From the NCBI GenBank assembly GCA_902765025.1, contig CACWYC010000015.1:1-64000 (forward strand): a stretch of 64,000 bases of DNA. The letters are read 5' to 3'. This stretch comes from Oscillospiraceae bacterium (GTDB taxonomy: Bacteria; Bacillota; Clostridia; Oscillospirales; Oscillospiraceae). Shown in pieces: positions 8,260 to 16,806 of this stretch (its first letter is position 1; each line of letters starts with the position of its first letter). A program made the translations under genes and the position numbers. The notes under the pieces are model-generated. The model did not search any database and was not told where the DNA came from. It was given only the letters and a program-made list of their open reading frames with translations.

Positions 8260-9462
8260 TTATTCGTTGGTATAGTTGTCGAAATACCCCTGGATGTAGA
8301 CGATGGGGGTGCCCTTGTCGCCGCTGCCGGAGGTCAGGTCGCAGAGGGAGCCGATGAGGTCGGTGAGGTTACGGGGGGTGGTGCCCTCGGACACCATCTT
8401 GCCCACCAGGGACACCTTGGCGTCCTTGGCCTTGATCTTCGCCTCGATGGCCCGGCGCAGGTCGTCGCCGGTCAGGTCGGCAAACTCCTCGTCCGCCAGG
8501 TATTTCAGCTTCAGCTCGTTGGGGGTGCCGATGAGGCCGTCGGTGTAGCCGGGGCTCACCACGGGGTCCGCCAGCTCCCAGATCTTCCCGGCGGGGTCCT
8601 TGAAGGCGCCGTCGCCGTAGACCATGGCCTCCACATGGCATCCGGTGGCCTCGGACATCCGGCGGCCGATGGCCTCGGCCACGTGCATGGTGTCACGGGG
8701 GAAGAGCTTGATGCGCTCCTCGTCGGCCTTGTTGCTGCCCAGCAGGCCGTAGGTCTCGTTGTAGCCGCTGCCGTTCACGGGGGCGTTCAGCAGGTCGTCC
8801 AGGCCCAGCACCACACGGGCCCCGGCGGCCTTCAAAAGGCGCTTGGAGCGGGCCCGGGTGTGGATGTCGCAGCAGATGACGGTGTCGGTGTAATCCAGCA
8901 CGGACTGGACGCGGTTGCCGAACACGATTTCCGCCTGGGCGCCCATGCTCTCGATGAGCTCCTGGTAGAAGCTGACGTAATCCACGCCGGTGAAGGGGTG
9001 CACCACGCTGCCGAAGGCGGCCCGGAACTGGGCCAAGCTCAGCACGTCGTGCCAGGGGTCGATGCCCTTCTCGTCCAGCTGGTCCATGGTCACCAGATGG
9101 TTGCCCACCTCGTCGGAGGGGTAGCTCAGCAGCAGCACCACCTTCTCGCAGCCGCCGGCGATGCCCTTTAAGAGCAGGGAGAACCGGTTGCGGCTGAGGA
9201 TGGGGAACGTGACGCCCACCGTCTTGCCGCCGGTCTTGGCCCGCACGTCGGCGCTGATGTCGGCAATGGTGGCGTAGTTGCCCTGGCAGCGGGCCACCAC
9301 CGACTCGGTGACGGCCACGATGTCGCGGTCGTGGGGGGTGATGCCGTTTTCGCGGATGGCGTTCATCACCGTGTCCACGGTGACGGCCACAATGTCGTCG
9401 CCCTCCCGGAAAATGGGCGCCCGCACGCCCCGCACCACGGTGCCAATGGTTCTGTTCATCAT
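8260..9462 (-). CDS. CofE-like coenzyme F420-0:L-glutamate ligase family protein
   Basis: A 400-residue member of the F420 ligase family, which in F420 producers adds glutamate to F420-0 using GTP. Family signs are the N-terminal region (REGDDIVAV, DRDIVAVTESVVARCQGNY) and conserved acidic and glycine positions through the core (NAPVNGSGYNETYGLLGSN; VYGDGAFKDPAGKIWELADP). No other F420 gene is present, and gut Clostridia are not known to make F420, so the true substrate is probably another acid; this is inference. Adjacent start codons at 9462 and 9459 follow GGGAG. It is monocistronic with its own extended -10 promoter. Confidence 0.82.
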   Translation of the reverse strand: MMNRTIGTVVRGVRAPIFREGDDIVAVTVDTVMNAIRENGITPHDRDIVAVTESVVARCQGNYATIADISADVRAKTGGKTVGVTFPILSRNRFSLLLKGIAGGCEKVVLLLSYPSDEVGNHLVTMDQLDEKGIDPWHDVLSLAQFRAAFGSVVHPFTGVDYVSFYQELIESMGAQAEIVFGNRVQSVLDYTDTVICCDIHTRARSKRLLKAAGARVVLGLDDLLNAPVNGSGYNETYGLLGSNKADEERIKLFPRDTMHVAEAIGRRMSEATGCHVEAMVYGDGAFKDPAGKIWELADPVVSPGYTDGLIGTPNELKLKYLADEEFADLTGDDLRRAIEAKIKAKDAKVSLVGKMVSEGTTPRNLTDLIGSLCDLTSGSGDKGTPIVYIQGYFDNYTNE

Positions 9463-9500
9463 TATCGTCTCCCTTTCACAGGTTTTTTCACCAACGGTGC

Positions 9501-9528
9501 ATTATACCACAGTGTTTTGATAAATGAA
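9501..9528 (-). promoter_or_regulatory. Promoter of the CofE-like gene
   Basis: On the minus strand TTCATT and TGGTATAAT (extended -10) are 16 nt apart, about 40 nt before the start codon. Confidence 0.6.
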
Positions 9529-9589
9529 ATAGATATTTTGTATGGCGGGGATAAGAGGGACTAATGATATGGTGAATCGGATGAGGGGC

Positions 9590-10195
9590 GGGCAGGATGT
9601 GAACGGTTCCGTTTATGTCCGTAGGGGCGGGGCTCTGCTCCGCCCTTTAATCGTCAATCGCCCGGCCTCGGGCGGAGCAGCGCCAGCCCGGCAATGCGCT
9701 CCGGCAATGCGCTCCGGCAATGCCGGTTGAATGGTACACGGAAGCAAAAAACGCCTTGCCTTCCCCTTGGGGGGAAGGCTGGGCGGTAGGTTGATATGTA
9801 TTACCATCCATCCCGCCCCGGCGGTATTCGCCACCCCGGTCGCGGGCGATTCATGAATCGCCCCTACGGCAAAAACGCAGGCGCCGATTTTTTGTAGGGG
9901 CCGACGACTACCCCAAGGGCACTGGTTCCGGCAGCCGCTCGTACCTCGCGGGCCGTCACTGGCGCCCGGCGGCCCGTTGCCACGCAGTGGTTTTATATAA
10001 GGCGGGTTGGTTGCGGGCGGTTTCGTTTATGTCCGTAGGGGCGGACGCCTCTGTCCGCCCCAGCCCGGGTGCGTCATTGCAGGGGGGAGGACAGGGTCGT
10101 CCTCCCCTACGAACGGTTGTCGTTGCCGTTTACCATCCATCCCGCCTTGGCGGTATTCACCACCCCGATTGCGGGCGATTATCGCCGCTCCATTT
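9590..10195. repeat. Family A and B repeats between the CofE-like gene and tRNA-Ala
   Basis: Six hundred bases without a supported gene. Units include GTAGGGGCGGGGCTCTGCTC near 9620, a CTTCCCCTTGGGGGGAAGG arm near 9762, GGGCGATTCATGAATCGCCC near 9844, a long B variant at about 9894-9985 whose inverted copy lies near 43.18-43.26 kb, and GTAGGGGCGGACGCCTCTGT near 10035. Confidence 0.75.
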
Positions 10196-10235
10196 TTGCC
10201 TCCGATTACCTGACAACGTTCAGGGTAAAAAAGCC

Positions 10236-10263
10236 TTGCAATTCCCAAAAACTTGTGTATAAT
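10236..10263 (+). promoter_or_regulatory. Promoter of tRNA-Ala
   Basis: TTGCAA (10236) and consensus TATAAT (10258) are 16 nt apart, about 40 nt before the mature tRNA 5' end. Confidence 0.7.
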
Positions 10264-10304
10264 AGAGTGGTCGAGGCGGAAAGAGCCTTGGTATAATCGA
10301 ATAT

Positions 10305-10380
10305 GGGCTTGTAGCTCAGCTGGGAGAGCGTTCGGTTCGCATCCGAGAGGTCGAGGGTTCGAATCCCTTCAGGTCCACCA
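10305..10380 (+). tRNA. tRNA-Ala (anticodon CGC)
   Basis: A 76-nt cloverleaf with encoded CCA. The acceptor pairs GGGCTTG with CAGGTCC, including the G3-U70 wobble that identifies alanine tRNA. The D stem is GCTC/GAGC, and the T arm contains GGTTCGAATCC. The anticodon loop TTCGCAT gives CGC, which reads GCG codons. It is a single tRNA with its own promoter and terminator. Confidence 0.95.
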
Positions 10381-10384
10381 AGAC

Positions 10385-10416
10385 AAAAGTCACCCATTCG
10401 GGTGGCTTTTTGTTTT
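10385..10416 (+). terminator. Terminator of tRNA-Ala
   Basis: AAGTCACCC pairs with GGGTGGCTT around ATTC, followed by TTTGTTTT, five bases after the CCA end. Confidence 0.9.
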
Positions 10417-10574
10417 GCCTGCGGGTGGGCGGTGTATTCCTTTTGGCGGACGCCCCTTCCCCTCTGTCCCCTTTTTCGTCATTGCGCTTTGGCGCATCCT
10501 GTGGTACTATGGCGTTTGGCGGTGCCTGTCCGGGGGGATTTCCGGGCAAATTGGGGCACCTTTGAGGCTTTTTT

Positions 10575-11258
10575 ATGACGAAACAGACCATTCGCGCCGC
10601 GTTTATCACCTCCGTGCCGGTGCTGGCGGGGTACATCGTGCTGGGCATCGGCTTCGGCATTTTGCTGCGGGGCGCGGGGTACGGCGTGGGCTGGGCGGCG
10701 GCCATGAGCGCCCTGATTTACGGCGGCTCCATGCAATACGTGGGGGTGGGGCTTCTGGCCTCCGGCGCCTCCATCATCACCACGGCCCTCACCTCCTTTA
10801 TGGTCAACGCCCGCCATCTTTTTTACAGCATCTCCATGATCGGCGTGTACAAGGGCGCGGGCCGGGCCAAGCCCTACATGATTTTCGCCCTGACGGATGA
10901 GACCTACTCCCTGCTGTGCGACGGCAAGGTGCCGGAGGGGGCCGACCCCACGATGTACCGCTTTTTCGTGTCGCTTTTTAACCAGTGCTACTGGATCGTC
11001 GGCGGCGTGCTGGGCAACCTGCTGGGGGCCGTGCTGCCCTCCACGGCGGGGGTGGAGTTCTCCATGACGGCGCTGTTCGTGGCGGCGTTTACGGAGCAGT
11101 GGCGCACCAGCCGCGACCACCTCCCCGCCCTCACCGGGGCGGGCTGCACCCTGCTGTGTCTGCTGCTCTTCGGGCCGGAGAACTTCCTCATCCCCGCTAT
11201 GGCGCTCATCACGGTGGTGCTGACGCTGCTGCGGGGCCGAGAGGAGGCGACGGCATGA
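10575..11258 (+). CDS. azlC: AzlC family branched-chain amino acid exporter, large subunit
   Basis: A 227-residue inner-membrane protein of the AzlC/YgaZ family, which exports branched-chain amino acids together with AzlD. Typical signatures are the N-terminal SVPVLAGYIVLGIGFGILL and the MQYVGVGLLASGASIITTALTSFMVNARHLFY segment, with several later membrane spans. It overlaps azlD by 4 bp (ATGA). No Lrp-type azlB regulator is adjacent. The upstream promoter is unclear. Confidence 0.93.
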   Translation: MTKQTIRAAFITSVPVLAGYIVLGIGFGILLRGAGYGVGWAAAMSALIYGGSMQYVGVGLLASGASIITTALTSFMVNARHLFYSISMIGVYKGAGRAKPYMIFALTDETYSLLCDGKVPEGADPTMYRFFVSLFNQCYWIVGGVLGNLLGAVLPSTAGVEFSMTALFVAAFTEQWRTSRDHLPALTGAGCTLLCLLLFGPENFLIPAMALITVVLTLLRGREEATA

Positions 11259-11566
11259 AATCAGCCATTATCGTGGGCGTGATGGCGGCGGTGTCGGCGC
11301 TGCTGCGGTTTCTGCCCTTTGTGGTGTTCCGCAAGCGGACGCCGCCCTACATCGCCTATCTGGGCCGGGTGCTGCCCCCGGCCATCATCGGCATGCTGGT
11401 GGTGTACTGCCTGAAAGACGTGACGCTGACGGCGGCGCCCTACGGCCTGCCCGAGCTCATCGCCTGCCTGACCGTGGCGGCGGTGCAGCTATGGCGGCGC
11501 AGCAGCCTGTGGAGCATCCTGGCGGGCACGGCGGTGTACCTGGTGCTGGTAAACGCGGTGTTTTGA
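11255..11566 (+). CDS. azlD: AzlD family branched-chain amino acid exporter, small subunit
   Basis: A 103-residue protein with three or four membrane segments and the family start, MKSAIIVGVMAAVSALLRFL. Its ATG overlaps the azlC stop, and GAGGAGGCG provides the ribosome site. It forms the small subunit of the AzlCD exporter. The operon ends at the terminator just downstream. Confidence 0.92.
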   Translation: MKSAIIVGVMAAVSALLRFLPFVVFRKRTPPYIAYLGRVLPPAIIGMLVVYCLKDVTLTAAPYGLPELIACLTVAAVQLWRRSSLWSILAGTAVYLVLVNAVF

Positions 11567-11593
11567 GCCGCCATACACCATATTATAATATAG

Positions 11594-11620
11594 AAAAGGC
11601 GCCCTCGCGGGCGTCTTTTT
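11594..11620 (+). terminator. Terminator of azlCD
   Basis: AGGCGCCC pairs with GGGCGTCT (one G-T pair) around TCGC and runs into TTTTT. Confidence 0.85.
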
Positions 11621-11667
11621 GGTGATGATTGTGATTAAGAAACGCGAAAACCGCCACTCTGCCAAGT
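11612..11667 (+). pseudogene. Possible 3' remnant of a small hydrophobic type I toxin gene
   Basis: Reading into the inverted repeat at 11647-11676, the frame gives VFLVMIVIKKRENRHSAK and then stops inside the stem. Clostridial holin-like or TxpA/Fst-type toxins end the same way: a hydrophobic helix, a lysine-rich tail, and a few residues encoded by the terminator stem. No proper start or full membrane helix precedes it; the azlD terminator is joined directly. I infer a truncated toxin gene. Weak on its own, stronger with the RNA below. Confidence 0.35.
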
Positions 11668-11741
11668 GACGGCTTTCGTGGGTTTAACCCAATAAGTCTG
11701 ATTCACTAACAGGGCCAACCGCCTGTTGCGGCATCCCTTTC
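11640..11741 (-). ncRNA. Small RNA resembling a type I antitoxin RNA (orphan)
   Basis: On the minus strand TTGGCA (11770-11775) and TAAGAT (11748-11753) are 16 nt apart, giving a start near 11741. The predicted RNA of about 100 nt has a 5' hairpin (AGGG..TGCCG / CGGTT..CCCT), a GGGTTTAACCC-type middle palindrome, and a 12-bp terminator stem (AAAGCCGTCACT / AGTGGCGGTTTT, loop TGGCAG). A second RNA with the same order and an almost identical 3' stem-loop is at 43.01 kb. The convergent arrangement with the toxin-like remnant fits a degenerate type I toxin-antitoxin locus. Confidence 0.65.
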
Positions 11742-11747
11742 ACCACT

Positions 11748-11775
11748 ATCTTACCACACCTGGCGGCAATGCCAA
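11748..11775 (-). promoter_or_regulatory. Promoter of the 11.7-kb small RNA
   Basis: Minus-strand TTGGCA, 16-nt spacer, TAAGAT. Confidence 0.6.
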
Positions 11776-11813
11776 GTGTGGTTTTTTCGCGCCCCGCGCT
11801 GCGGCTCAGGCGG

Positions 11814-12794
11814 TTATCGCGCCGCCTTTTGGAGCCTTATGTCCTCCCCGAAGAAGGGCAGCACACGGTACTCCCCCTCCAGCCGGGACTGCACCTGGCG
11901 GCCGTATTTGGCCCCCAGCTCGTCCAGGGTCAGGTTGGTGGAGATGACGGTGCTCCTGCCCGCCATGAGGCGGCCGTTCACCAGCTGGTACAGGGCGCTC
12001 TGGACGAAGGCGGTGGTCATCTCCGTGCCCAGATCGTCCAGAATCAGCAGGTCACAGTCGTCATACCGCCGGGCCTCGTCCTCCTCCTCCCTGCCGAACT
12101 TCACCGACTCCATCACGGAGAACACATGGCCCGCCGTGTCGTACACCACGCTGTGGCCCCCCTCGCTGACCACCCGGGCGATGCAGGCGGAGAGGAAGGT
12201 CTTGCCCAGGCCCGGCTCGCCGGTGAGCAGCAGGTTGCCGCTGCGGCGGGAGAACTGGTTGGCAAAGTCCCGGCACAGGTCGTAGTTATCCTCCATCTGC
12301 CGCCGGGGGGAGATGCCCAGCTCCGGGTCGGGCAGGGGGCTGTACCAGTCGAAGGAAAACGTCTCAAAGCTCTGATGCCCCAAATCCAGCAGCTGGGACA
12401 GCTGGGCGATCTGGGCGTCGTGGTAGTATTTTTGCAGACACCGGCACATGCCGCCCCGGACGTAGCCGCTGTCGCCGCACAGGGGGCAGGCGGGGGCGTC
12501 GTCCAGCGCGTCGGGAGCGTAGCCGTAGCGCTGCAACAGGGTCTGGCGCTCCTGCTGCAAGGCCAGATTTTTATCCCGGATTACCCGGATGGCGGGCAGG
12601 GGGTCGGTGCCCCGCTGCAGGGCCCCGGAGATAATCTGGGACATGGTGGCGCGAAGCTCCCCCTCGATCTCCCGGATGCGGGGCACGTCACGGTAAATCT
12701 GCTGCCGGCGGCGCTCCGCCCTGGCGGCCCGGGCGGCCTTATCCCGCTCGAAGCGCTCCGTGGCGACGCGCAAAACCTTTCCGTCTACTGCCAT
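11814..12794 (-). CDS. dnaI: Helicase loader, DnaC/DnaI-type ATPase
   Basis: A 326-residue AAA+ ATPase that loads the replicative helicase. A basic helical N-terminal region is followed by a four-cysteine zinc-binding pattern (CPLCGDSGYVRGGMCRC, about residues 105-122), Walker A GEPGLGKT (about 197), Walker B LLILDDLG (about 255) and an arginine-finger region. It lies 3 bp downstream of the DnaD-domain gene, and together they form the Firmicute helicase-loading module. The zinc module is typical of clostridial DnaI proteins. Confidence 0.93.
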   Translation of the reverse strand: MAVDGKVLRVATERFERDKAARAARAERRRQQIYRDVPRIREIEGELRATMSQIISGALQRGTDPLPAIRVIRDKNLALQQERQTLLQRYGYAPDALDDAPACPLCGDSGYVRGGMCRCLQKYYHDAQIAQLSQLLDLGHQSFETFSFDWYSPLPDPELGISPRRQMEDNYDLCRDFANQFSRRSGNLLLTGEPGLGKTFLSACIARVVSEGGHSVVYDTAGHVFSVMESVKFGREEEDEARRYDDCDLLILDDLGTEMTTAFVQSALYQLVNGRLMAGRSTVISTNLTLDELGAKYGRQVQSRLEGEYRVLPFFGEDIRLQKAAR

Positions 12795-12797
12795 GGG

Positions 12798-13718
12798 TCA
12801 TTCCCTCCCCACATATTTCTTCATCCAGCTCTTGTCCCGGCCCGCGGGCGCCTTGCCCCGGCCGGGGGCGGCGGTGTCCCGGCGCTGCTCCCCCGCCTCC
12901 ACCTGGGCGGTGGTGTGCCAGCCGCTTTCGTGCCAGCGGCGGAGGATGCCGTTTAAGTAACGCCAGTCCATCTTCTGCTTGCGCATGATGGTGATTTCAT
13001 AGGCCAGGGCCACCGTGTCCGGCGGGAAGCCCTTGTCCATCCAGTCCAAAATGTATTTTTGTTCGCTGTCCACCGCCGGGCGGTCGCCCAGCTGGAGCAC
13101 CCGCATATAGGCGCCGGTGCCCGCCACCTTGCGGTCGTAATCCCGCAGATAGGCCGCCACGGACTCCTGGTCAAAAAGGCCCTTTTGGGCCCAGTAGTAG
13201 CCCTCTTTTTCAATCTGCCGCAGCGTGGGGCGGCGGCCCTCGCCGTAGCGGCGGCGGGTGCGCTCGGTGCAGTGTACCACAAGCTGGTACAGCACGTCCG
13301 CCGGGAAGCCCAGGTCGTGGTAGAGCCCGGCCAGCACCTGGTCGTCGGCGGCGGCCAGACGGCGGCCCAAGGTCTGCTCCACCTGGGCGCGGAGCATGGC
13401 GTAGTCCTCCTGGCCCAGCAGCTCCGCCATCTCCTGGGGCGTGAACTCGGTGCGCTCCCGTGCCGGGGCCAGGGGCTTGCCCCCGCCCAAAAGGCCCATG
13501 TCACGCAGCGCCGACTCCGCCGCCCGGAGCCGCAGCTCCGTCATGCCCAAAGAGGCCGCCAGGGCGGCGGCGTCCTGGCCACCGGAGGAGCGCTGCAAGG
13601 CCAGGTACAGCAGGGCCGCGTCGCCGTTTTTGCCGCCGATGACGGCGTCCACCTCGGCGCAGCGCAGCACCAGATTCTTTTCCTCTCCGCCCAGGATATA
13701 TCCCGCCACGGCCCTCAC
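12798..13718 (-). CDS. dnaD: DnaD-domain replication initiation protein
   Basis: About 306 residues with an N-terminal winged-helix region and two DnaD-type helical repeats (about 110-190, ending RQIEKEGYYWAQKGL, and about 205-270, ending DWRYLNGILRRWHESG). DnaD/DnaB-like proteins remodel DNA at the origin and recruit DnaI and helicase. The C-terminal tail is basic. The start is uncertain: GTG at 13718 lies inside the GGGAGG site, so GTG at 13709 is better spaced. It forms an operon with the helicase-loader gene. Confidence 0.9.
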   Translation of the reverse strand: MRAVAGYILGGEEKNLVLRCAEVDAVIGGKNGDAALLYLALQRSSGGQDAAALAASLGMTELRLRAAESALRDMGLLGGGKPLAPARERTEFTPQEMAELLGQEDYAMLRAQVEQTLGRRLAAADDQVLAGLYHDLGFPADVLYQLVVHCTERTRRRYGEGRRPTLRQIEKEGYYWAQKGLFDQESVAAYLRDYDRKVAGTGAYMRVLQLGDRPAVDSEQKYILDWMDKGFPPDTVALAYEITIMRKQKMDWRYLNGILRRWHESGWHTTAQVEAGEQRRDTAAPGRGKAPAGRDKSWMKKYVGRE

Positions 13719-13827
13719 CTCCCACGGTAATCGTTTTCCTCATTCTACACGAAATCCGCCTTTTCGTAAAGTGGGCCCGGCCCTTTTTTACAAATTCACA
13801 AATAATTCTTTCCTCCCGGCGAAAATG

Positions 13828-13836
13828 TGCTATAAT
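13828..13836 (+). promoter_or_regulatory. Extended -10 promoter of the zapA operon
   Basis: TGCTATAAT, about 50 nt before zapA; no clear -35 box. Confidence 0.5.
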
Positions 13837-13886
13837 TATACTGTATCACTTTGTAAACCCATCAGACAGAACAGGAGGGCAACACC

Positions 13887-14210
13887 ATGGCCAATCGCGT
13901 AACGATGACGATTTGCGGCGAGAGCTACACGCTGGTCGCCGACGAGACCCCCAGCTATATGGAAAAGGTGGGGGCGATGGTGAACGACAAGATGACGGAG
14001 CTGATGGCCTCCGCCCACGTCAGCCGCTATGACGCGGCGGTGCTGGCGGCGGTGAACATGGCCGATGAGCTGCTGAAAAACCAGGACGGCACCGAGAACC
14101 TGCGCCGTCAGCTGAAAGCCTATCTGGACGAGGCCAACGCCGCCAAGAACGAGGTCAGCGAATTGAAGCGCCAGATTTTCAAGCTGCAGCAGCAGCAAGG
14201 GAGACGGTAA
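13887..14210 (+). CDS. zapA: Cell division protein ZapA
   Basis: A 107-residue protein that cross-links FtsZ filaments at midcell. The N-terminal globular head (VTMTICGESYTLVADETPSYMEKVGAMVNDKM) and the C-terminal coiled coil (about 65-105) match the family. ATG follows AGGAGGGC. Its stop overlaps the start of the U32 gene by one base (TAATG), so the two are translationally coupled; this zapA-U32 pairing is frequent in Firmicutes. Confidence 0.94.
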   Translation: MANRVTMTICGESYTLVADETPSYMEKVGAMVNDKMTELMASAHVSRYDAAVLAAVNMADELLKNQDGTENLRRQLKAYLDEANAAKNEVSELKRQIFKLQQQQGRR

Positions 14211-16273
14211 TGACCGAGCTGTTGGCACCCGCCGGGTCCCGGGAGGCGCTGGAGGCGGCGGTACAGTCCGGGGCGGACGCGGTGTATATGGGCTTTGGCG
14301 CCTTCAACGCCCGCCAGAGCGCCCGGAACTTTACCGATGAGGAATTTGCCGATGCCGTGACCTACTGCCACCTGCGGGGCGTGAAGGTATATCTCACGCT
14401 GAACACCCTGGTCACCGACCGGGAGCTGCCCCAGGCGGCGGAGGCCCTGCGAAAGGCCAGCGCCATGGGCGTGGACGCCGTGCTGATACAGGACTGGGGC
14501 GTGTGGCACCTGGCCCGGGAGGTGGCGCCGGACGTCACCCTCCACGCCAGCACCCAGATGAGCCTCCACACACTGGGCGGCGCACGGGTGGCGGCCTCTC
14601 TGGGCATCCGCCGGGTGGTGCTGGCCCGGGAGCTGTCCGGCGGCGAGATCGCCGAGATTTGCCGGGGCTGCGGCGCCGAGGTGGAGGCCTTCGTCCACGG
14701 GGCCCTGTGCATGTGCTACTCCGGCCAGTGCGCCATGAGCGCCCTCATCGGCCAGCGCAGCGGCAACCGGGGGCGCTGCGCCCAGCCCTGCCGCCTGCCC
14801 TACGGCGTGGACGGCCCCTGCCGGGGCGATCACCCTTTGAGCCTGAAAGACGCCAATCTGTCCCATCACCTCCGGGAATTGGAGGACATGGGGGTAGCCT
14901 GCCTGAAAATCGAGGGGCGGATGAAGCGGCCGGAATACGTGGCCGCTGTCACGTCCATTTACCGCCGGCTGCTGGACGAAAGGCGCGGCCCCACTGCGGA
15001 GGAAGAAAAGCAATTATTCGACGCCTTTAACCGGGACGGCTTCACCGACGGCTATTTTCGGGGCGAAAAGGGAGCGGATATGCTGGGCATGCGCAGCGAA
15101 AAGGCCCGGTGGCCCGAGGATTGGTTTGCCCAGGTGCGGCAGGAGGTCGAGAGCCGGGAGCACCGGCTCACCCCTGTGACCCTCACCTGCCACCTGACGG
15201 CAAACGCCCCCGCCGCGCTGACGGCGGAGGGGGGCGGACACACCGTCACCGTCACCGGAGCGGTGCCGGAGGCGGCTCGCAACCGCAGCCTGACGGCGGA
15301 GGAATTGCGCCAGCGGCTGGGCAAGACCGGCGGCACCGTGTTCACCGTGGCGGCCTTTGACCTGTCGGTGGAGGACGGGCTCATGCTGTCCGCCGGGGCC
15401 ATCAACGGCCTGCGGCGGGATGCCCTCACCGCGTTGGCCGACGCCATGGCGGCCCCGCCCCCACGGCGCACCGCCGCGGAATCCCCCCTGCCCTCCTGCC
15501 CCGCTGTGACGGAGCCCCCCAAGCTGACGGTCTCCCTGTCGGACAGGGCCCAGCTGACGGAAGAATTGCTGTCCACGGCGCCGGAAATCGTGTATATTCC
15601 CGTGGACTGGCTGGATACAATGGACTTGACCGCCTGGCCGGGGCAGAAATTCTGCGCCGTGCTGCCCCGGATTTACCGCACGGCGGACGAGGGGCGCTTG
15701 CGCGCCCTGCTGCAAAACGCCCAGGGTCTCTACGGTGTGGCCATCGGCAACCTGGGCCATTTGCCCATCGCCCAGGGGCTGGATTTGCACCTTCTGGGTG
15801 ACTTCGGCCTCAATGTGTTCAATTCCCGCGCTCTGCTCTTTTTGCAGGGCCTGGGGCTGGAGGGCGCCACGGTGTCCTTTGAGCTGCGGCACCAGCAGAT
15901 GCGGGACATGGCCAAATACCTGCCCTGCGAGGCCATCGTCTACGGCCGCCTGCCGCTGATGATTACGGAGAACTGCGCCCTGCGCAACACGGTGGGCTGC
16001 GCCCACGGCAAGGGCGGCACCCTCACCGACCGCACCGGCGCCCGCTTCCCCGTCACCTGCGCCTACGGCTGCCGCAACGAGATACAAAACAGCGCCCCCC
16101 TGTTCCTGGCGGACAAGGAGGACTACCGCCGCTGCGGCCTGACCCGCGCCCGGCTTCGGTTCACCACCGAGACGGCGGAGGAATGCGCCGCCATCGCCCG
16201 CCGCTACCGGGGACAGGGCAACTGGATGCCGGACAGCTACACCCGGGGCCTTTTCTACCGGGGCGTGGAATAA
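14210..16273 (+). CDS. U32 family protein, RlhA-like 23S rRNA hydroxylation type
   Basis: A 687-residue member of peptidase family U32. The N-terminal barrel is typical (ELLAPAGSREALEAAVQSGADAVYMG; LHASTQMSLH), with the signature block GALCMCYSGQCAMSALIGQRSGNRGRCAQPCRLPY at about 163-200 containing several conserved cysteines. The long C-terminal part, with further cysteines (CALRNTVGC, CAYGCRN), matches RlhA/YdcP-type proteins of similar length, which hydroxylate a 23S rRNA cytidine in E. coli. Some relatives are annotated as collagenases. RNA modification is the more likely role, by homology only. Confidence 0.88.
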   Translation: MTELLAPAGSREALEAAVQSGADAVYMGFGAFNARQSARNFTDEEFADAVTYCHLRGVKVYLTLNTLVTDRELPQAAEALRKASAMGVDAVLIQDWGVWHLAREVAPDVTLHASTQMSLHTLGGARVAASLGIRRVVLARELSGGEIAEICRGCGAEVEAFVHGALCMCYSGQCAMSALIGQRSGNRGRCAQPCRLPYGVDGPCRGDHPLSLKDANLSHHLRELEDMGVACLKIEGRMKRPEYVAAVTSIYRRLLDERRGPTAEEEKQLFDAFNRDGFTDGYFRGEKGADMLGMRSEKARWPEDWFAQVRQEVESREHRLTPVTLTCHLTANAPAALTAEGGGHTVTVTGAVPEAARNRSLTAEELRQRLGKTGGTVFTVAAFDLSVEDGLMLSAGAINGLRRDALTALADAMAAPPPRRTAAESPLPSCPAVTEPPKLTVSLSDRAQLTEELLSTAPEIVYIPVDWLDTMDLTAWPGQKFCAVLPRIYRTADEGRLRALLQNAQGLYGVAIGNLGHLPIAQGLDLHLLGDFGLNVFNSRALLFLQGLGLEGATVSFELRHQQMRDMAKYLPCEAIVYGRLPLMITENCALRNTVGCAHGKGGTLTDRTGARFPVTCAYGCRNEIQNSAPLFLADKEDYRRCGLTRARLRFTTETAEECAAIARRYRGQGNWMPDSYTRGLFYRGVE

Positions 16274-16354
16274 GCGGCAAAAAACGGCGGTGAAAGCCGC
16301 ATTTCTGATTGCAGATAGTATAATACCGTATCAATATTACAGAACGGAGTCAAT

Positions 16355-16804
16355 ATGGAGCTGAAAATCAAACCCCTTTCCCCGAAAATCGGCAAAGAAA
16401 TCCCCCTGCCCCGGTTTGCCACGGACGGCGCGGCGGCTATGGACTTGTGCGCCTGCCTGGACGCGGCGGTGGTGATTCCCGCCGGGGGTCAGGCGGTGAT
16501 TCCCACGGGTATCGCCATTGCCCTGCCCTCCCCCGACTATGTGGCGCTGCTGTTTTCCCGCAGCGGCATGGGCATTAAAAGCGGCATCAGCCTCAGCAAC
16601 GGCGTGGGCGTCATCGACAGCGATTACCGGGGCGAGATCGGCGTGGGATTGCGGAACCATTCGGCGGTGGACTACACCGTGCAGCCCGGCGACCGCATCG
16701 CCCAGCTGATGGTGACGCCGGTGGTGCGGCCCACCCTCACCGTGACGGACACCCTGGACGACACAAGCCGGGGCGCCGGGGGCTTCGGCTCCACCGGGAG
16801 GTAA
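16355..16804 (+). CDS. dut: dUTP diphosphatase
   Basis: Hydrolyses dUTP to dUMP and pyrophosphate, keeping uracil out of DNA and feeding dTMP synthesis. The 149 residues hold the five trimeric-dUTPase motifs: AAMDLCA (1), SRSGMGIKSGI (2), GVGVIDSDYRGEIGV (3), PGDRIAQLMV (4) and RGAGGFGSTG (5, C-terminal). A TATAAT lies upstream at 16319 but lacks a clear -35. It is followed after 2 bp by maf. Confidence 0.97.
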   Translation: MELKIKPLSPKIGKEIPLPRFATDGAAAMDLCACLDAAVVIPAGGQAVIPTGIAIALPSPDYVALLFSRSGMGIKSGISLSNGVGVIDSDYRGEIGVGLRNHSAVDYTVQPGDRIAQLMVTPVVRPTLTVTDTLDDTSRGAGGFGSTGR

Positions 16805-16806
16805 CC

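Noticed and set aside
9987..10262. Frames inside repeats giving GRRGRRPLRW, GGQSRPPLRT or PSPWGEGGTAQRAVTDEGA-type peptides
   Set aside because: These strings recur at every family A and B repeat (for example 3.0, 17.5, 38.3, 43.9, 47.9 and 59.6 kb) and reflect the repeats, not genes.
10292..10297. A second TATAAT just before tRNA-Ala as its promoter
   Set aside because: Only 7 nt from the tRNA 5' end with no -35 box; the pair at 10236 and 10258 is better.
10206..10397. Minus-strand frame reading GPEGIRTLDLSDANRTLSQLSYKP
   Set aside because: This is the antisense of tRNA-Ala, a classic false protein found in many databases.
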